Positions 24,765 through 36,689 are shown, counted from the stretch's first letter. The stretch: DNA of 64,000 nucleotides from Daucus carota subsp. sativus (GCF_001625215.2 NC_030384.2:38474390-38538389); one strand, 5' to 3'. The notes: generated by a model from the sequence alone, not told the origin. Made by a program: numbers and translations.

Positions 24765-27436
24765 ATGGATTGGGAAAACAATCCAGAAGAAGGAAAAGAT
24801 GCACACACCAGTAACACTATCACCACTATCAATAACAATATCAACACCAATAGTAACAATGGAGGAGCAGGGATGTTTGTCAAGGTCATGACTGATGAAC
24901 AGATGGAGGTTCTCCGCAAACAAATAGCTGTTTACGCTACTATTTGTCAACAGCTTGTTGATTTGCACAAGTCGCTCACCAATCAACACGATCTTGCTGG
25001 TACGTGTGTTAACTTTTTGTGTTCATATCATTTTTCGCTTGTTTATGTTTTGTGCTAGAACTGCTAGTGTTTACTAAATCACTGTTTCTCTGCTATTTAA
25101 TAGTGATGATAATTGTTATGTTATTTTATTATTAAATGTTGTCTGCACCTTTGTTATTGGATGACACTTTTGTTTGTGCCTTTTTTTTTAGTTATATTGA
25201 TTTTAATGTGATTACTTGATCATTTAAGGGTTTGTGATTTGGAAGCTTTAATCTAGAGTTTGGGAGGTTATATGGAGATTAGTATCTTAATATACTTTAA
25301 TTTTGTCTGGTGAGTTTTTGGAATGTCATTAAAGTTATAATCCACCGAAAAAGCCATTCTCCATAGTCCATTTGATCTGCCATTCCACGAGGTTCGGTCT
25401 GTAGGTTGGTGTCGGATAAGACACTTTCTGCATTTTTTGTGCGGATCCGTCATTTGGATGATCTTCATTTGTCGATCATCTAATCTTTGACATATAACAA
25501 TTTGTCTCAACTGAACAATGATAATACAGAAACAAACGTATTAACCTTAAAGTTTAGTAAACATATCTCTTCAATGTATTTGGATTATAATATCAGCCTG
25601 CTAACATGCTTATACTCTTCACTGTTAGTGATAGGTAGTTATTGCAATCGCTAATCACCAGTATTGATCGAACACTGGCAGTGAATGTGCTAGTCTTTTC
25701 TTGAATTTTTGTCTATGTTATAAGATTCTTGCTCTTGTTTTCCAGGAGTCAGAATGGGAAATCCGTACTGTGACCCGTCTATGGGCCACAAAATTACTGG
25801 CAGACAAAGGTGGACTCCGACGCCCGTGCAACTTCAAATACTTGAACGTATGTTTGAGCAAGGAAATGGAACTCCAAGCAAGCAGAAGATCAAGGAGATC
25901 ACCTCTGAATTGTCTCAGCATGGCCAGATTTCTGAAACCAATGTTTATAATTGGTTCCAAAATAGACGTGCTCGTTCAAAAAGAAAGCAACAGGTTTCTG
26001 CACCAAACAATGCTGAATCGGAAGTGGAGACAGAGGTTGACTCACCTAATCATAACAAAACAAAGTCTGAGGATTTTCAGTCGCAGCACGAGTCAGCTCC
26101 AAGGTCTGAAGAGCTCTGCTTTCAAAATCCTGAGATAAGTTCTGGCATGCATAGCTTAGATCCAGGGTCACATAAAGTGGAGCCTCCATATCCAAGTGGC
26201 TCCAGTTCAACGCCAGCTGCAAGTATGGGCCAAATGTCCTTTTATGGAAGCATGTTATCAAATCCAAGTACGTATATTCACAACATCTGATATATAGTTT
26301 CATTTGACATTTCATTGTTTTAGTCTATTGAAGATAGTTAAATTTGGAGCTCTTTTGCTTGTTTCCCTGTTCATGCCAAATGATAATTGGTTTATTAATT
26401 TTGTAATGATAGCTTCGTTGATGTGGAAGTTGTTTGCAGACTGTTTTATTTATTTTCCCTCACTCTTTATATAAACCGTGTAACCTAATTTTACCAAGTC
26501 TTAGTCCCCATGATTGATGCAAAACCTTCCTGAATCGAATGTTCAATTGATCATTTCAATTATTGTCTGGCCTTGCGATTAGTTTCGTTCTTTCCCTTTT
26601 TTCTGCTCTGTACTTGCATTAGAGCTGCTTTTTGTCCAAATATCGTGTCGAGTATCTTACATATTATCTATTGGCTACTTACATAAGCAAATACTTGGGG
26701 AAATCTAATTTCCTCTTTAGGTTGATTTCGTGATCCTTTAGATATAGTTGATTGGCTCCAAGTATGGGATCCTGTGAGATATATATTACCTCCTGTGTCT
26801 GTATAAGATATATGGATGACTTATGAGACTTTAGATATCTTCTGGAATTGTTACTTGTGAGGTAAGCTGAAAAACAAAGAAAGGGAAGAAAAAATACAAA
26901 GGAGAATGGTTTTAGTTCTGTGCATTATCCATCTTTGAAATTTTGGGTGGCAGCGGCAATGCTTGCATCTTTTGTTTGTTTTTCTGTCGCACCACACATT
27001 TCACTTAATAAAATCACATGTATACTGAGCTCAATGAATTACCCATTTATTACATGATCCCAGCCTATATTTTCAAGCATTTTCACTACAGATTATGTAC
27101 GGTGCCCCAAGTCCAGATAATGAGAAATACTAAAAATTGAGTACATGCTCAAGTCATATCCTGGTAAATACAGAACTGAGAAAGAATGAGAGAGGCGCAA
27201 GGGAGCAGAGCTTTCATGTGCATTAATTTATAATAAGTTGCCCCCCCCCCCCCCCCCCCCCCAAATCTTTCCTTGTTGATTTTCATTCTAGTTTGACTTG
27301 ATAATGAAGTCGTAGTTGCTTTTGTTGTCTGATATATTAATACCTTGCAGGAATGGAACACTTGATTGGAAAAATGGAGAATCCTGGAAACTACAATACA
27401 TTTTTGCATCCAGATGACTATAATATGACAGGTTGA
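24765..27436 (+). CDS. WOX13: WUSCHEL-related homeobox 13-like transcription factor
   Basis: Exons 24765-24999, 25746-26267 and 27351-27436 give 280 residues. The N-terminal block [20 protein letters not shown] (37-56), typical of the ancient WOX13 clade, precedes the homeodomain at about 97-161: [18 protein letters not shown], a long loop, then [18 protein letters not shown] as the DNA-recognition helix. An acidic [11 protein letters not shown] box, a PEELCF-like block ([11 protein letters not shown]) and a short terminal exon (MEHLIGKME) follow as in other WOX13 proteins. The protein is a nuclear DNA-binding factor; clade members act in root, fruit and cell-reprogramming processes. It lacks the WUS box of the modern clade as far as I can see. 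The second intron carries a run of 22 C. Confidence 0.95.
27241..27262. repeat. Homopolymer (C)22
   Basis: Twenty-two C in a row, in the second intron of WOX13, 88 bp before its last exon. The exact length is doubtful, since such runs are poorly read and unstable. Confidence 0.9.
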
Positions 27437-27793
27437 AGCCGCTCTATCAAACTGCAGTTGTACAGGTTACATGGGAAGCTAAAGCAGAAATCAATCTGTG
27501 TTCGAAACCTATTGCCGAGAACAAAGTGAAAATACTATTATATACTATATGAACTATATGACTACCTTGCACATTAAACTGAGGTTTTGCTTTTCAAAAC
27601 TGGTGATTTTGTTGGTTTGACATGATGTTTGAAGTTTTCCTGCTTTGGTATTGCTATTACAGGGAATATAGATTACTTTGTTGGTACTAATGATGCATTT
27701 ACGTTATTTTCTTTGGTGTTTGTATCATATTGTTAAGCTACATTTTAGATTCTGGTTAGTATTTCTCTCTGGGCAGGGAGGCGGTTTGATTAT

Positions 27794-28041
27794 GGGACCG
27801 TTTGGCTGAGCTTAAAATAAGTGCTTCTTACTTAAAATAAATAAGTGGAGTAGAAGTTAGAAGCCAGACAAGACTTATAAGTGATTAAAGTGTTTGGCAA
27901 ATAAGCAGAAGTCCTGAAACAAAAGCTAGCATTCCTAGCTTTTTATAAGTGCTTCTTGACTTATTACACAAACAGTACGAAATAAGTGTTTCCAACTTAT
28001 AAGTCCAGAAGTCGGCTTAAAAGCCGTAGCCAAACACAACC
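27794..28041. mobile_element. MITE, same family as 17344-17535
   Basis: Begins GGGACCGTTTGGCTGAGCTT and ends AGCCAAACACAACC. Internal boxes AAATAAGTGCTTCTT, GTGTTTGGCAAATAAGCAGA, GCTTCTTGACTTATTACACA and CAGTACGAAATAAGTG match the copy by the SSL gene. About 360 bp downstream of the WOX13 stop codon. Confidence 0.7.
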
Positions 28042-28718
28042 TATATCTGTTGTCATAATTGAATGTATGGACTAGAAACTAAAAAGACATTGTATGTCAA
28101 CAGAAACCAACTCCACTAACAGGCAACGGCGTAACTTAAGGCAACATCACTAAGTTCAATAATTTAAGGTCTCATTATAAATTTGATTATTTTAACAAGA
28201 GAGTTTTGTAAACAATATCCTTTTTCTGAGTTTATTTGCAATCAAGAACTCCTGTTTTATTCCCCGGCACAATCTCCTTTCGAAATATTTGCAAAACTTT
28301 GTACAGTGTCAAGAGATTTTATACGATAATCAATAATTAGGCCTAGGCGTGATGAATTATACGATGGGAAATCTATTACAATGACTAACTAGGCCTGAGA
28401 TACTTGGATGGATCTGTCATGGACTCTTGTGAGCTGTGATGACTTAACATTAGTTCTTTTGATTTTATGATAGAGATTACAAACCAATGAACCATCATAA
28501 CGCGTTGGAGAATAACAAAAAATTATTAATGTAAATGAGGATATAGATTTAGATTTTTATTAAATATTAGTTGATCGATTTGAATAAAAATATTGATGAT
28601 ACAAAGGAAGGACAAAGGTATGAGTTTATTTGCCGAGAATTGAGATTCATACAGATATCACTCGTTTTCAGAGAAGAAAGGACAAATACCATGATAAAGT
28701 CAGCCTCAAGTTACTAAT

Positions 28719-29086
28719 AGCAAGTCCAACACTATGCTAAGAGCTTCCCTAAAAATATTATAAAATAATATGTCTTAGTGATTTAGCACAATATTTAGCA
28801 CATGAGCTCCAATAGCACTCCCTATATCCATTCCCTATTATTATAATAATATTAAATTTGTGAAAGTAATAGTTGAAGTATTTGGGAAATGATGTGGAGA
28901 AGAGAGGGAAATGAATATTTTAATGATAAAAATAGTTTAGAAGTGGCTAGCATATTCTAAAAATAGGGAAGGGGAGGCTTGTGCTAGTGATTTAGCACAT
29001 CACTAGCATAGTGTTGGAGTGCAATTTTATCCCATATTCCATATTTTTGGATTTAAGACTTGATTTAGCACACCTATTGGACTTCA
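28719..29086. mobile_element. Tourist-like MITE
   Basis: Left AGCAAGTCCAACACTATGCT, right inverse GAAGTCCAATAG, flanked by TAA/TTA. The internal GTGATTTAGCACATCACTAG box and overall layout match the element at 43833-44183, so the two are one PIF/Harbinger-type family. Confidence 0.6.
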
Positions 29087-29161
29087 TTATTTACTTCCCA
29101 ATAATATCAACAAACTCATATTTACTTCTCCATAATTTATTATTGTCTTATTTTTTATATA

Positions 29162-29417
29162 TTCCCTCCGTCCCTTTTAGCCGTCAAGTTTCTATTTTTT
29201 GAGTCAAATTGATCAAATTTTGACCAAAATTTATAAGTCACTCTTTTATTATGTTAAAAAACTGAAAATTACATCTTAAAGTAGATTAAAACTTATTTCT
29301 TGTGACATTTTTTTTTTTATTTTTTCAATTGATAAAATATTAATAAATTTCAGTCAAACTTTGATCAATTTGACCGGCACAAAACTAAAGCTGACAACTA
29401 AAAAAGGACGGAGGGAG
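29162..29417. mobile_element. Stowaway MITE
   Basis: TTCCCTCCGTCCCTTTTAG at the left, inverted at the right (AAAAAGGACGGAGGGAG), with TA on both sides. Confidence 0.8.
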
Positions 29418-30122
29418 TATATGTTTTTGCCTGGAGCGCCTTTTCTTGTTTACTTTTAAGACGTCTTTAAAGTATAGTTTCATAATTATTTTTTCTAATT
29501 TCTATTTTTCTTAAAATGTTTAAATTTTTATTAAAAAAATTTAAAAAACAACATGAAACTATATTATATAAGAAATTCGAAATACGTGCAGAGATTATAT
29601 ATATATACAATCTTAAAGGGACCGAGAAAGTAAAAATAAAAATTTACTTGGAGCCGTGACATAACATGACACATCATATTTCCTTGACTTGAATGTTTAA
29701 TAGTGACAGCAATCCCAAAATAAATAAATTAAATAACATGCTGGTGAACAGTTATCACAATATACAACTAAGATCCCCTAGAATTAAATATTTATCTAGT
29801 ATCCAGGAAAAGTCCAACTGCAACACACATCAGCTGTTGAATCTAAAATAAATTGGCCACAATCCCCTCAATAAAATATGTAAATAAATAAATGATTGGC
29901 CAATGACAAAAAGAAGAGGGAAATGACTAAATTATGCTAAAAATATAAATTGTCGGTCCCTTGCCGGATGCCAAATTAATTGCAGTTAGATCCATCCTCG
30001 GCAATGAATGAAGAAAATCACATAAATTAAAGAAAGAAATAAATAAACAATCAACAATAATGTTATAATAAAACTTACTTACAATAATGCTATCATCATT
30101 CAAAAAAAATACAATAATGCTA

Positions 30123-30357
30123 CTCCCTCTGTCCCATTTTAACTGAGGTTTGACTTTTTAACACGTATATTGAGGTGTAAAAAAACAATATCTACACTCA
30201 ATAAAAAATTTCAATTCTTATATTAAATAAAAGTTTAGACTCTAAACTTTTATTTGATATAAATTTTATAAAAAATAATCATGTTTAGATGTGATTTTTT
30301 TAACATCTTAAAATACGTGTAAAAAAGTCAAAAGCAGTTAAAATGGGACGGAGGGAG
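30123..30357. mobile_element. Stowaway MITE, strongly palindromic
   Basis: CTCCCTCTGTCCCATTTTAA at the left and its inverse at the right (TTAAAATGGGACGGAGGGAG), TA on both sides. The pairing extends through most of the element to AAAGTTTAGA/TCTAAACTTT at the centre. Confidence 0.85.
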
Positions 30358-30523
30358 TATCAAAATGAAGATTTTTATTTTTTCCCTGCGACGCAACTCC
30401 TTCGATAATCACTCTTACGTCCTGCCAAAAGTTTTTTTTTTAACTGTTAGTATATGGATAATTAAAACCGCTTCTGCAATATTAGATTTCGTCAATTCAT
30501 TGACTTGGTTCACGAATTAATTA

Positions 30524-30771
30524 CTCCCTCCGTCTCGATTTATAAATCTTCTTATAAAAAATTATTTGTCCTTTATCCGTAATGTTTTAAGTGGTTTTTC
30601 TTGAAATGCTTTTGAAACATAATTTCCGGTACTTGACTAGTAGACTTACACGCACAACACATTTTAATTTGACGCAACTATCAAGGATTGACTTAGAAAT
30701 TTAAATACTCAATTAACATTATTTCAAGATGTGTAATTTTTCAAAAGAGACTTATAAATTAAGACGGGGAG
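30524..30771. mobile_element. Stowaway MITE
   Basis: CTCCCTCCGTCTCGATTTAT at the left; inverse ATAAATTAAGACGGGGAG at the right; TA at 30522-30523 and 30772-30773. Confidence 0.8.
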
Positions 30772-30838
30772 TATATATCTTTTGTGTGGCATATGCTCTT
30801 ATCATTGGAGCGAACCGAAACCTATCATGTGTTTCACA

Positions 30839-31246
30839 TCTGGGGTGTATAATCATATTCTGAATTTAAACGAAATTTGATAAAATATCGTATAGTTGAT
30901 GAAAATCGTTAGGATTTAAGTACAATATTTCGAAATCTCATTCATTTTTGTGAGATCTCAAATATCTTAAAATACACCCAGCAGACTCACAAAATTCATC
31001 ATTTTATAAAGTCCAAAAAATCCATTATCACTTGAATATTATCATATTTTGATGAATTTTAAGTAATCCAATTGAATTCCATCGACCTTTAAAACATAAT
31101 TTAAAATCCTGATTGAATACCACATGATTTTAGAATATAATTTAAAATTTTAGTTGAATATTGTGACACAATTTTTAAAGTTTGAATTAAATACTCTTGA
31201 ACTAAATGGTTGGAAAAAAAAAACTTTAAAAGTCCCAATTGAATAC
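30839..31246. mobile_element. Inverted-repeat MITE, copy 2 of a local family
   Basis: Left GGGGTGTATAATCATATTC, right inverse GGCTGTATTCAATTGGGAC. Its interior matches the element at 19091-19512 (AAAATATCG.A.AGTTGAT, AAAATACACC, ATCATTTTATAAAGTCC). Confidence 0.55.
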
Positions 31247-31366
31247 AGCCATGAACTCAAAGTACTACTTTTGTGTGTTGAATTTCGCTCAAGTTTATCC
31301 ACGATGCTCTCTATTTGACGGACTCATTTACGATGATGCTCTATGATTGAGCTCAACTGACTCAAC

Positions 31367-32038
31367 TAGGGATGGGCACGGGGGCACTTCGGGGGCGGGG
31401 AGTGCTATCCCCGACCCCGATCCCCGAATTCAATACCCCTACCCGACCCCGCCCCGAACCCCGAACGGGGATTATTTTCCGCCCCGATCCCCGCCCCGAA
31501 CGGGGAACGGGGATCCCCGCGGGGTTTCGGGGAATTTTATTTTTTAATAAAAACATAATAATTTTATAATATATAATATACTTTTTAATTAAAAAACAAA
31601 CTACAAACTCCTAATATAATAATAAAATAATATTATCTTATATTTTCAACCTCAAATCATATTAAAATTGATTTATAATATAAATAAACAACAATTTAAA
31701 ATTATAAAATATATTATATTACAATATATTTATAATCAATCAATAAAAATAAAGATTATTTTTTACTTTTAATTATATTATAAAGTTTATCTATTTTTAA
31801 TAATATATTTAGTATAATATATATAAATATATTATTATTTATATATATATATATATATAATCGGGGTCGGGGATCGGGGCGGGGAGACACCAATCCCCGA
31901 CCCCGCCCCGATCCCCGAATTTTTTATAAACCTTTCCCCGATCCCCGCCCCGCCCCCGAAAAATTCCCCGAATCCCCGACCCGAACGGGACGGGGATCGG
32001 GTCGGGATCGAGCGGGGCGGGGTAAATGCCCATCCCTA
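31367..32038. mobile_element. GC-rich-ended hAT-like element
   Basis: Termini TAGGGATGGGCA and its inverse TGCCCATCCCTA, with a perfect 8-bp duplication GACTCAAC at 31359-31366 and 32039-32046. About 170 bp at each end is a dense run of CCCCGA/GGGGAT/TCGGGG repeats, while the middle 320 bp is nearly pure A/T. Short proline- or glycine-rich frames in the ends are a by-product of the repeats. No transposase. Confidence 0.85.
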
Positions 32039-32170
32039 GACTCAACCAATTTGATTACATAAGAATACAGTTAACTGACTGGAGCATCAAAGCCCTTGGT
32101 GCTTTCTCAAATAAATTTATCAACGGTTACTAAAATACCAAGATACTATCCGGCCAAAACCATAATCCTA

Positions 32171-32381
32171 CTCACTATGTCTCGTTCAATTGTATACTTT
32201 ACTTTTTGGCATGTTTTTCAAGGCTCTTTTAAAATATAACTCTAAAAAAAGAAACTTTTTTTTAAAAAAATATCATGCAACTATATTTTATAGGAACCTT
32301 GAAACACGTGCATATTTTATAGGAGCCTTGAAATACGTGCAAACAGTAAACGTATACAGATCACCAGGACCGAGGGAGTAA
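32171..32381. mobile_element. Degraded Stowaway-like MITE
   Basis: Left TACTCACTATGTCTCGTTCA and right GGACCGAGGGAGTA are worn inverted ends; GTATAC lies inside each. 'TTTTATAGGA.CCTTGAAA.ACGTGCA' is repeated twice near the right end. Confidence 0.5.
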
Positions 32382-34079
32382 CATTTTACCCTTGCTTGTC
32401 CTTGATAAGCTCTTGATGCACAATGAGAGCTACTTATGGAAGAGGTGACATTCAGTAAAGTTAGGATAAGGTCCTTATCATCCATTTCTTTCTCTTTTCA
32501 AATATGATGAGCCAAGACTAAGACCATTTTTTCTAAATTATCCTCAAACCAGAGGAAACTTACTTACCTTATCTTCATACAGCAAGCTTGAAGTTGACTG
32601 CCTATCTATGAAGAAGCTAGCATGCAACTATTACCACTTGCAAAGCACTAACTTTAATGCACTAATCTCAACTCTCAAGCACAACTTTTGGTTATCCACA
32701 TCACTCCAAATTTCTTGAGATGCTGTAGAAAGAAAATGAAATCAGTCCATCTGATGTCAACTAATATAGGATCAGGACTCAGGATTCATGCCAACCTTTT
32801 TACTTCTCAAACTCAAGCTCCTAAGCTTGACATGTTATAGGTTCAATAGAAAAAAAATTATTATCTGGACTCGGAATTTAACAGTGGATCGGCCGGGTTG
32901 TGCCCTATGGAGTCTAACTTATCCGAGTTCGACTCCTCAAAACTTACTGAACAATATTATGTTCTGCAACTAAATTTCTTAAAAAGGCCCACCTTATTCG
33001 GTAGTTGAGCTCTACTAAAAGATTAGAATCAGTCCTGTATTGAAGAATAAACGAAAAACACGAACATAGAGGATGAACAAAAATACGTAAGGTAAAATGT
33101 AGCCTCATGGCAATATTAAAATGATATAGCTACTGACAAAGATCTATACAGAAAGGAAGTGTCATTGTTTAATATAAAATTCAGCTTTTATATGACAAAA
33201 ACATGATACCAAGGTATCTTCTTACTGGGAGCAGATTTGTAGGATCCATGAAATCTTATTCTAAACTTTATTTGATAGGCACATAGCACTTGCACAATTG
33301 ATGCATCTGTAAAAATCGTGATGACAACAAGAATATAATTCAATCAAAGCAGTACAGGAAGTCTGTGTACCATTCTATAAGCGAATAATATATGCTGTCT
33401 TTACATAACCATATTAAACACACTGAAAGATCACCGGTAATTCAAGGCAGGGCAGGACTGCAACACCTTGAGCATTGCTAAACTCACAGACAAGCTTCTA
33501 AAACTGAACCACTTGAAAATCACCAAGCAACTGTTCCGTCAAAGCTAACCTAAATCAGACAACTGCAGCAACATTTAAGAAACTACAGTTTACATAACAG
33601 AATGTAATGGTGGATATAGCATATATATACATAACAGCTTAACACAGTCGATCAGAGATCTATGGGGCCTTGGTGGAGTACTATAAACACGGTAATCTTC
33701 CCAAGCAAACACGTTGGTAATACATATTAGTTACAAAATTAGGAGAACTTTATGTATCCTGTGACATAGTCAGCCCCAAAAACAAAACAATAAAGAAATA
33801 TACAACTGGCATTTTTTGGAAGGAGGATTTTACGAAGAACAAGTAGAATAAACAACAACATATCATAGTGTCATATTGGACAAGTTTCTATAAGATATAG
33901 GACTGGCGAAAACTATTTTACAAAACATCTGTGGGATACCATCAGTTTAAAATCTGTAACCAGATAAAGACTTGCATGAGATTATATGCGTGCTCAACTC
34001 AAAAAATATAACGATGCCATCTTGGCAAAAATAGTTCTATTGAGAAGAGACGAGATAAATGGATCCATAAAAAAGGGTT

Positions 34080-34196
34080 GGACCCAGTGCACACGCTTCT
34101 CGCATCAGAAGGAGTTGCGAAGGTGGTACCAATGTACGTAGCCTTACCCTTATATTTCATTAAGAGGCTGTTTCCTGGGTTTCAAAACAATTTCCT
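34080..34196 (+). repeat. Au-type SINE
   Basis: GGACCCAGTGCACACGCTTC near the left, then ATGTACGTAGCCTTACCC and AAGAGGCTGTTTCC in the correct order and spacing for the 3' half of the Au SINE family known across flowering plants. It lies about 150 bp downstream of the stop of the minus-strand gene, hence probably in or near its 3' untranslated region. Confidence 0.65.
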
Positions 34197-34341
34197 AGTT
34201 GATAGCAAGTAGAAACTTGACAGTCGCGCCAAGCACGACCTCAGATTAATGTAGTAACAATCATCATACGAAAGTAGAAGAAAAAACTACCTTGGCTGAA
34301 GGCGTCAAGATAGCCACTGGTAGTTGCAAATAAACTTTATA

Positions 34342-35400
34342 CTATAACTGCATGTCTTTGTTTTGTTCAATTATAGGCGGTCCCTTGAATTCCTTGCATT
34401 TCCATGTTCCTGACCTTTCAAACGACATCATGCTACCACCAGCAGGTCCCACAGAGAACAGATGATTACTGCCTGCAGTATCCTTGCTTACATTCCCATC
34501 AGACAGCACCTCACTTCTAGTTTTCAGCTGTTCCTTGGGGTACTCTTGATCCCTAAAACTGCAAACGCTTAAAGGCAACTTTTTTTGTTTAATTTTCCCC
34601 CTTTTTCTGCCAAACCCAACAGGATCCTCCAACACTTCCTTCATTTTCCCCCCACAGAAACTTGAAACCCTATTTGTCATATTTGAATGATCCCCTTCAT
34701 CTAATTTTGATATGTTTTCATTAATTCTATAAGCATATGCTCCCTGAGCAGAGCCATCAGAACACAACTTATCTGTTTGGCCATTTCCATTGCTCCTAGG
34801 AGGGCTATGTCCTCCATTATTGTACTTCAACTTTTCTGAAGACAAACGTTTTACAAGCCTTTTATGTTCAACACTCTTCAGATCAGGAACTGAAGAGTTC
34901 TTTACAGTTCTTGGGGAGCTATTAATTGCCCGGTGTAAATCACGTGCTAATTCTGCATCAGTTTCAACCCTTTGTTTCTTATCATACAACATATTAACTG
35001 GGACTTGCCTCTTCATCTTATTCTTCCTCGTATATTTTTCTCTGCTAGATCTCTCCTCAGACATAGTTGCAAACAAATCCAGTGCACTCTTAGCAGCAGC
35101 CATAGCTCTGGCTGCTACCTCAGCCTTATTTTCTGCTACAGCTCTTGCAGCTTTTGCAACCTTCTTTGCAGCTTCAACTGCCGACCTTGAGACCTCCAGG
35201 ATCTCCTCTGGAGATTTATTTATATGAGACTTCAACAAATTATTGAGGAGGATGTCAAATTCACCAGTAATTACAGGTGTAGATGGAACATGTGATATTC
35301 CATCAAAATTCTGTTTCTTTAATCCGGCCAGGAGCCGCTTTCGAGGTGGTAAAAGAACATCAGCATCCAAATTATTACCATCACAGATATTAGCTTCCAT
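34342..35400 (-). CDS. Uncharacterised plant protein, Ala/Lys-rich helix region
   Basis: One uninterrupted frame of 352 codons from ATG at 35400. Not recognised by function. Residues 15-30 carry VLLPPRKRLLAGLKKQ; about 60-120 form a heptad-like Ala/Glu/Lys-rich stretch (SAVEAAKKVAKAARAVAENK…AARAMAAAKSALDLF) that should be a long helix or coiled coil. Basic clusters near 124-133 (KYTRKNKMKR) and 270-281 (GFGRKRGKIKQKK) look like nuclear localisation signals. No transmembrane segment. The end carries KEFKGPPIIEQ. An intron in the 5' leader is likely, with a donor CAG|GTACTG at about 36229. From memory, homologues are annotated as PHD-finger-like or unknown (possibly At4g35510), but I see no Cys/His zinc pattern here. 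Confidence 0.85.
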   Translation of the reverse strand: MEANICDGNNLDADVLLPPRKRLLAGLKKQNFDGISHVPSTPVITGEFDILLNNLLKSHINKSPEEILEVSRSAVEAAKKVAKAARAVAENKAEVAARAMAAAKSALDLFATMSEERSSREKYTRKNKMKRQVPVNMLYDKKQRVETDAELARDLHRAINSSPRTVKNSSVPDLKSVEHKRLVKRLSSEKLKYNNGGHSPPRSNGNGQTDKLCSDGSAQGAYAYRINENISKLDEGDHSNMTNRVSSFCGGKMKEVLEDPVGFGRKRGKIKQKKLPLSVCSFRDQEYPKEQLKTRSEVLSDGNVSKDTAGSNHLFSVGPAGGSMMSFERSGTWKCKEFKGPPIIEQNKDMQL

Positions 35401-36310
35401 AATTATTCAAAAGAAGGCATGAAACTATCCTCTCTACTACATTCGCACTACAAAAACAACAAAGGAAACAAAGCACACCTCCATAGTTAATCAAATTCTT
35501 AAGTCATCCAAAACCTGACAACTATAACCATATAAAGGTATATATTATGAACAGATAATGTGATCACAATTATCTACAAAAATAAAATAAAATTACAAGC
35601 TAAACCTAAGAAATTTAGAGAACTACACAGATAAGTTAAGCTCATCAGTGATTTTTAATTATAATTCTGCAGGGAGAAAGACAGCCAACTAAAACTCCAG
35701 GAAGTAAAAACATATCACTTATCAGCGTACAAATGATTGACATCGATACAAACATGACCTACCTTCCATAGTTCCTACAGCATTCAAACTAGAACAAAGA
35801 TCTTGAATCACACCTCACAATTGATACCAAAAACTTAAATCACCATTTAATCCAAAACCCACCAAAGATTTTCCCCATTTCTTTATAAAAACTGAATCTT
35901 TCATCAATCCAAACACTACCCAAATAGGAATTATCATAAATTCACCATTTCCTAATTCAGCATATTCAAAACAACAAGAAAACACAACAAAAACACAAAA
36001 TCAAAGGAGTAACTTAAAAGAATGAATCCACCGATACTAAACATCATAAACAAGCCGACGAAATCAAAATCAAGACCATGAGAACACATTTACAAGCAAA
36101 ATTCAAAAAATTATGCAAATTCAATACAGCTGAGAAGTGATTATGATTATGATGATAAATTCATAATTCAATTGTGCAATTACACATACATGTTAGATAT
36201 AGATTGGTAAAATGAGGTAGAATCAGTACCTGATCTTGTAATCATCAACATATGAGTTAGATTTTTTTAGGGTTTTTACAGGGGCACAGATATATATGGA
36301 AGAGAATGGT
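35401..36310 (-). promoter_or_regulatory. Probable 5' leader with intron of the 352-codon gene
   Basis: On the minus strand a donor-like CAG|GTACTG at about 36229 follows a stretch (36230-36300) that has the look of a plant first exon, with AAACCCTAA-type bases close by (TTTTTAGGGTTTTTA on plus at 36267). A candidate acceptor lies some 25-40 bp before the start codon. Leader introns are common in plant genes. The rest is AT-rich with no frame. Confidence 0.4.
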
Positions 36311-36689
36311 CTGCAAACTAGGGAAAAATAGGAGAGAGAAAATAAAAACGTAGGAATTGTAAATATAAATTATTTTGTTTTGTTGTAATTTCAAATTTTT
36401 TATTTAGCACTATTTTTGTTATTATATTCTGATTGGTTTAGTGCTCAAGTTACTCCAGTAAACCTAACAAGTAGATCGCATCGAACTGCAGGTAACCCCA
36501 CTTGTGTGAACTGCTTCCCCTTGTGAAATTCGAGGCAAGTAAACTATCATAGGCAATTTTCATTATTGGATCATATCAAGGAAAATGCATACAAGTTCGA
36601 AAAAGTAACAATATTAAATGAAGTTAAAGATTTAATATTTTAGATTCAATAATTTAATTTGAACAAATGGAAATTTTCAAAGGTATTTT

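Larger units (their letters stand above)
27437..34341. other. Intergenic region rich in MITEs
   Basis: No host gene seen in nearly 7 kb. It holds MITEs at 27794-28041, 28719-29086, 29162-29417, 30123-30357, 30524-30771, 30839-31246 and a GC-rich hAT-like element at 31367-32038, a worn Stowaway at about 32171-32381, and a SINE at 34080-34196. About 29430-29635 looks like another worn Stowaway ending in GGGACCGAGAAAGTA. From about 32400 to 34080 I see nothing I can name; the part next to 34342 is likely 3' untranslated sequence of the minus-strand gene. Confidence 0.6.

Noticed and set aside
31347-32045. Several short Pro/Arg- or Gly-rich frames
   Set aside because: They are translations of the CCCCGA/GGGGAT repeats at the ends of the element at 31367-32038; codons follow the repeat in every frame.
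32880-32940. tRNA-like B box (GAGTTCGACTCC) as a tRNA or SINE head
   Set aside because: No acceptor stem, anticodon arm or convincing A box at the right spacing; left unannotated.
34790-35227. 145-codon frame on the plus strand
   Set aside because: It is antisense to the 352-codon gene and its hydrophobic look comes from the reverse of Lys/Ala-rich codons; no splice or family support.
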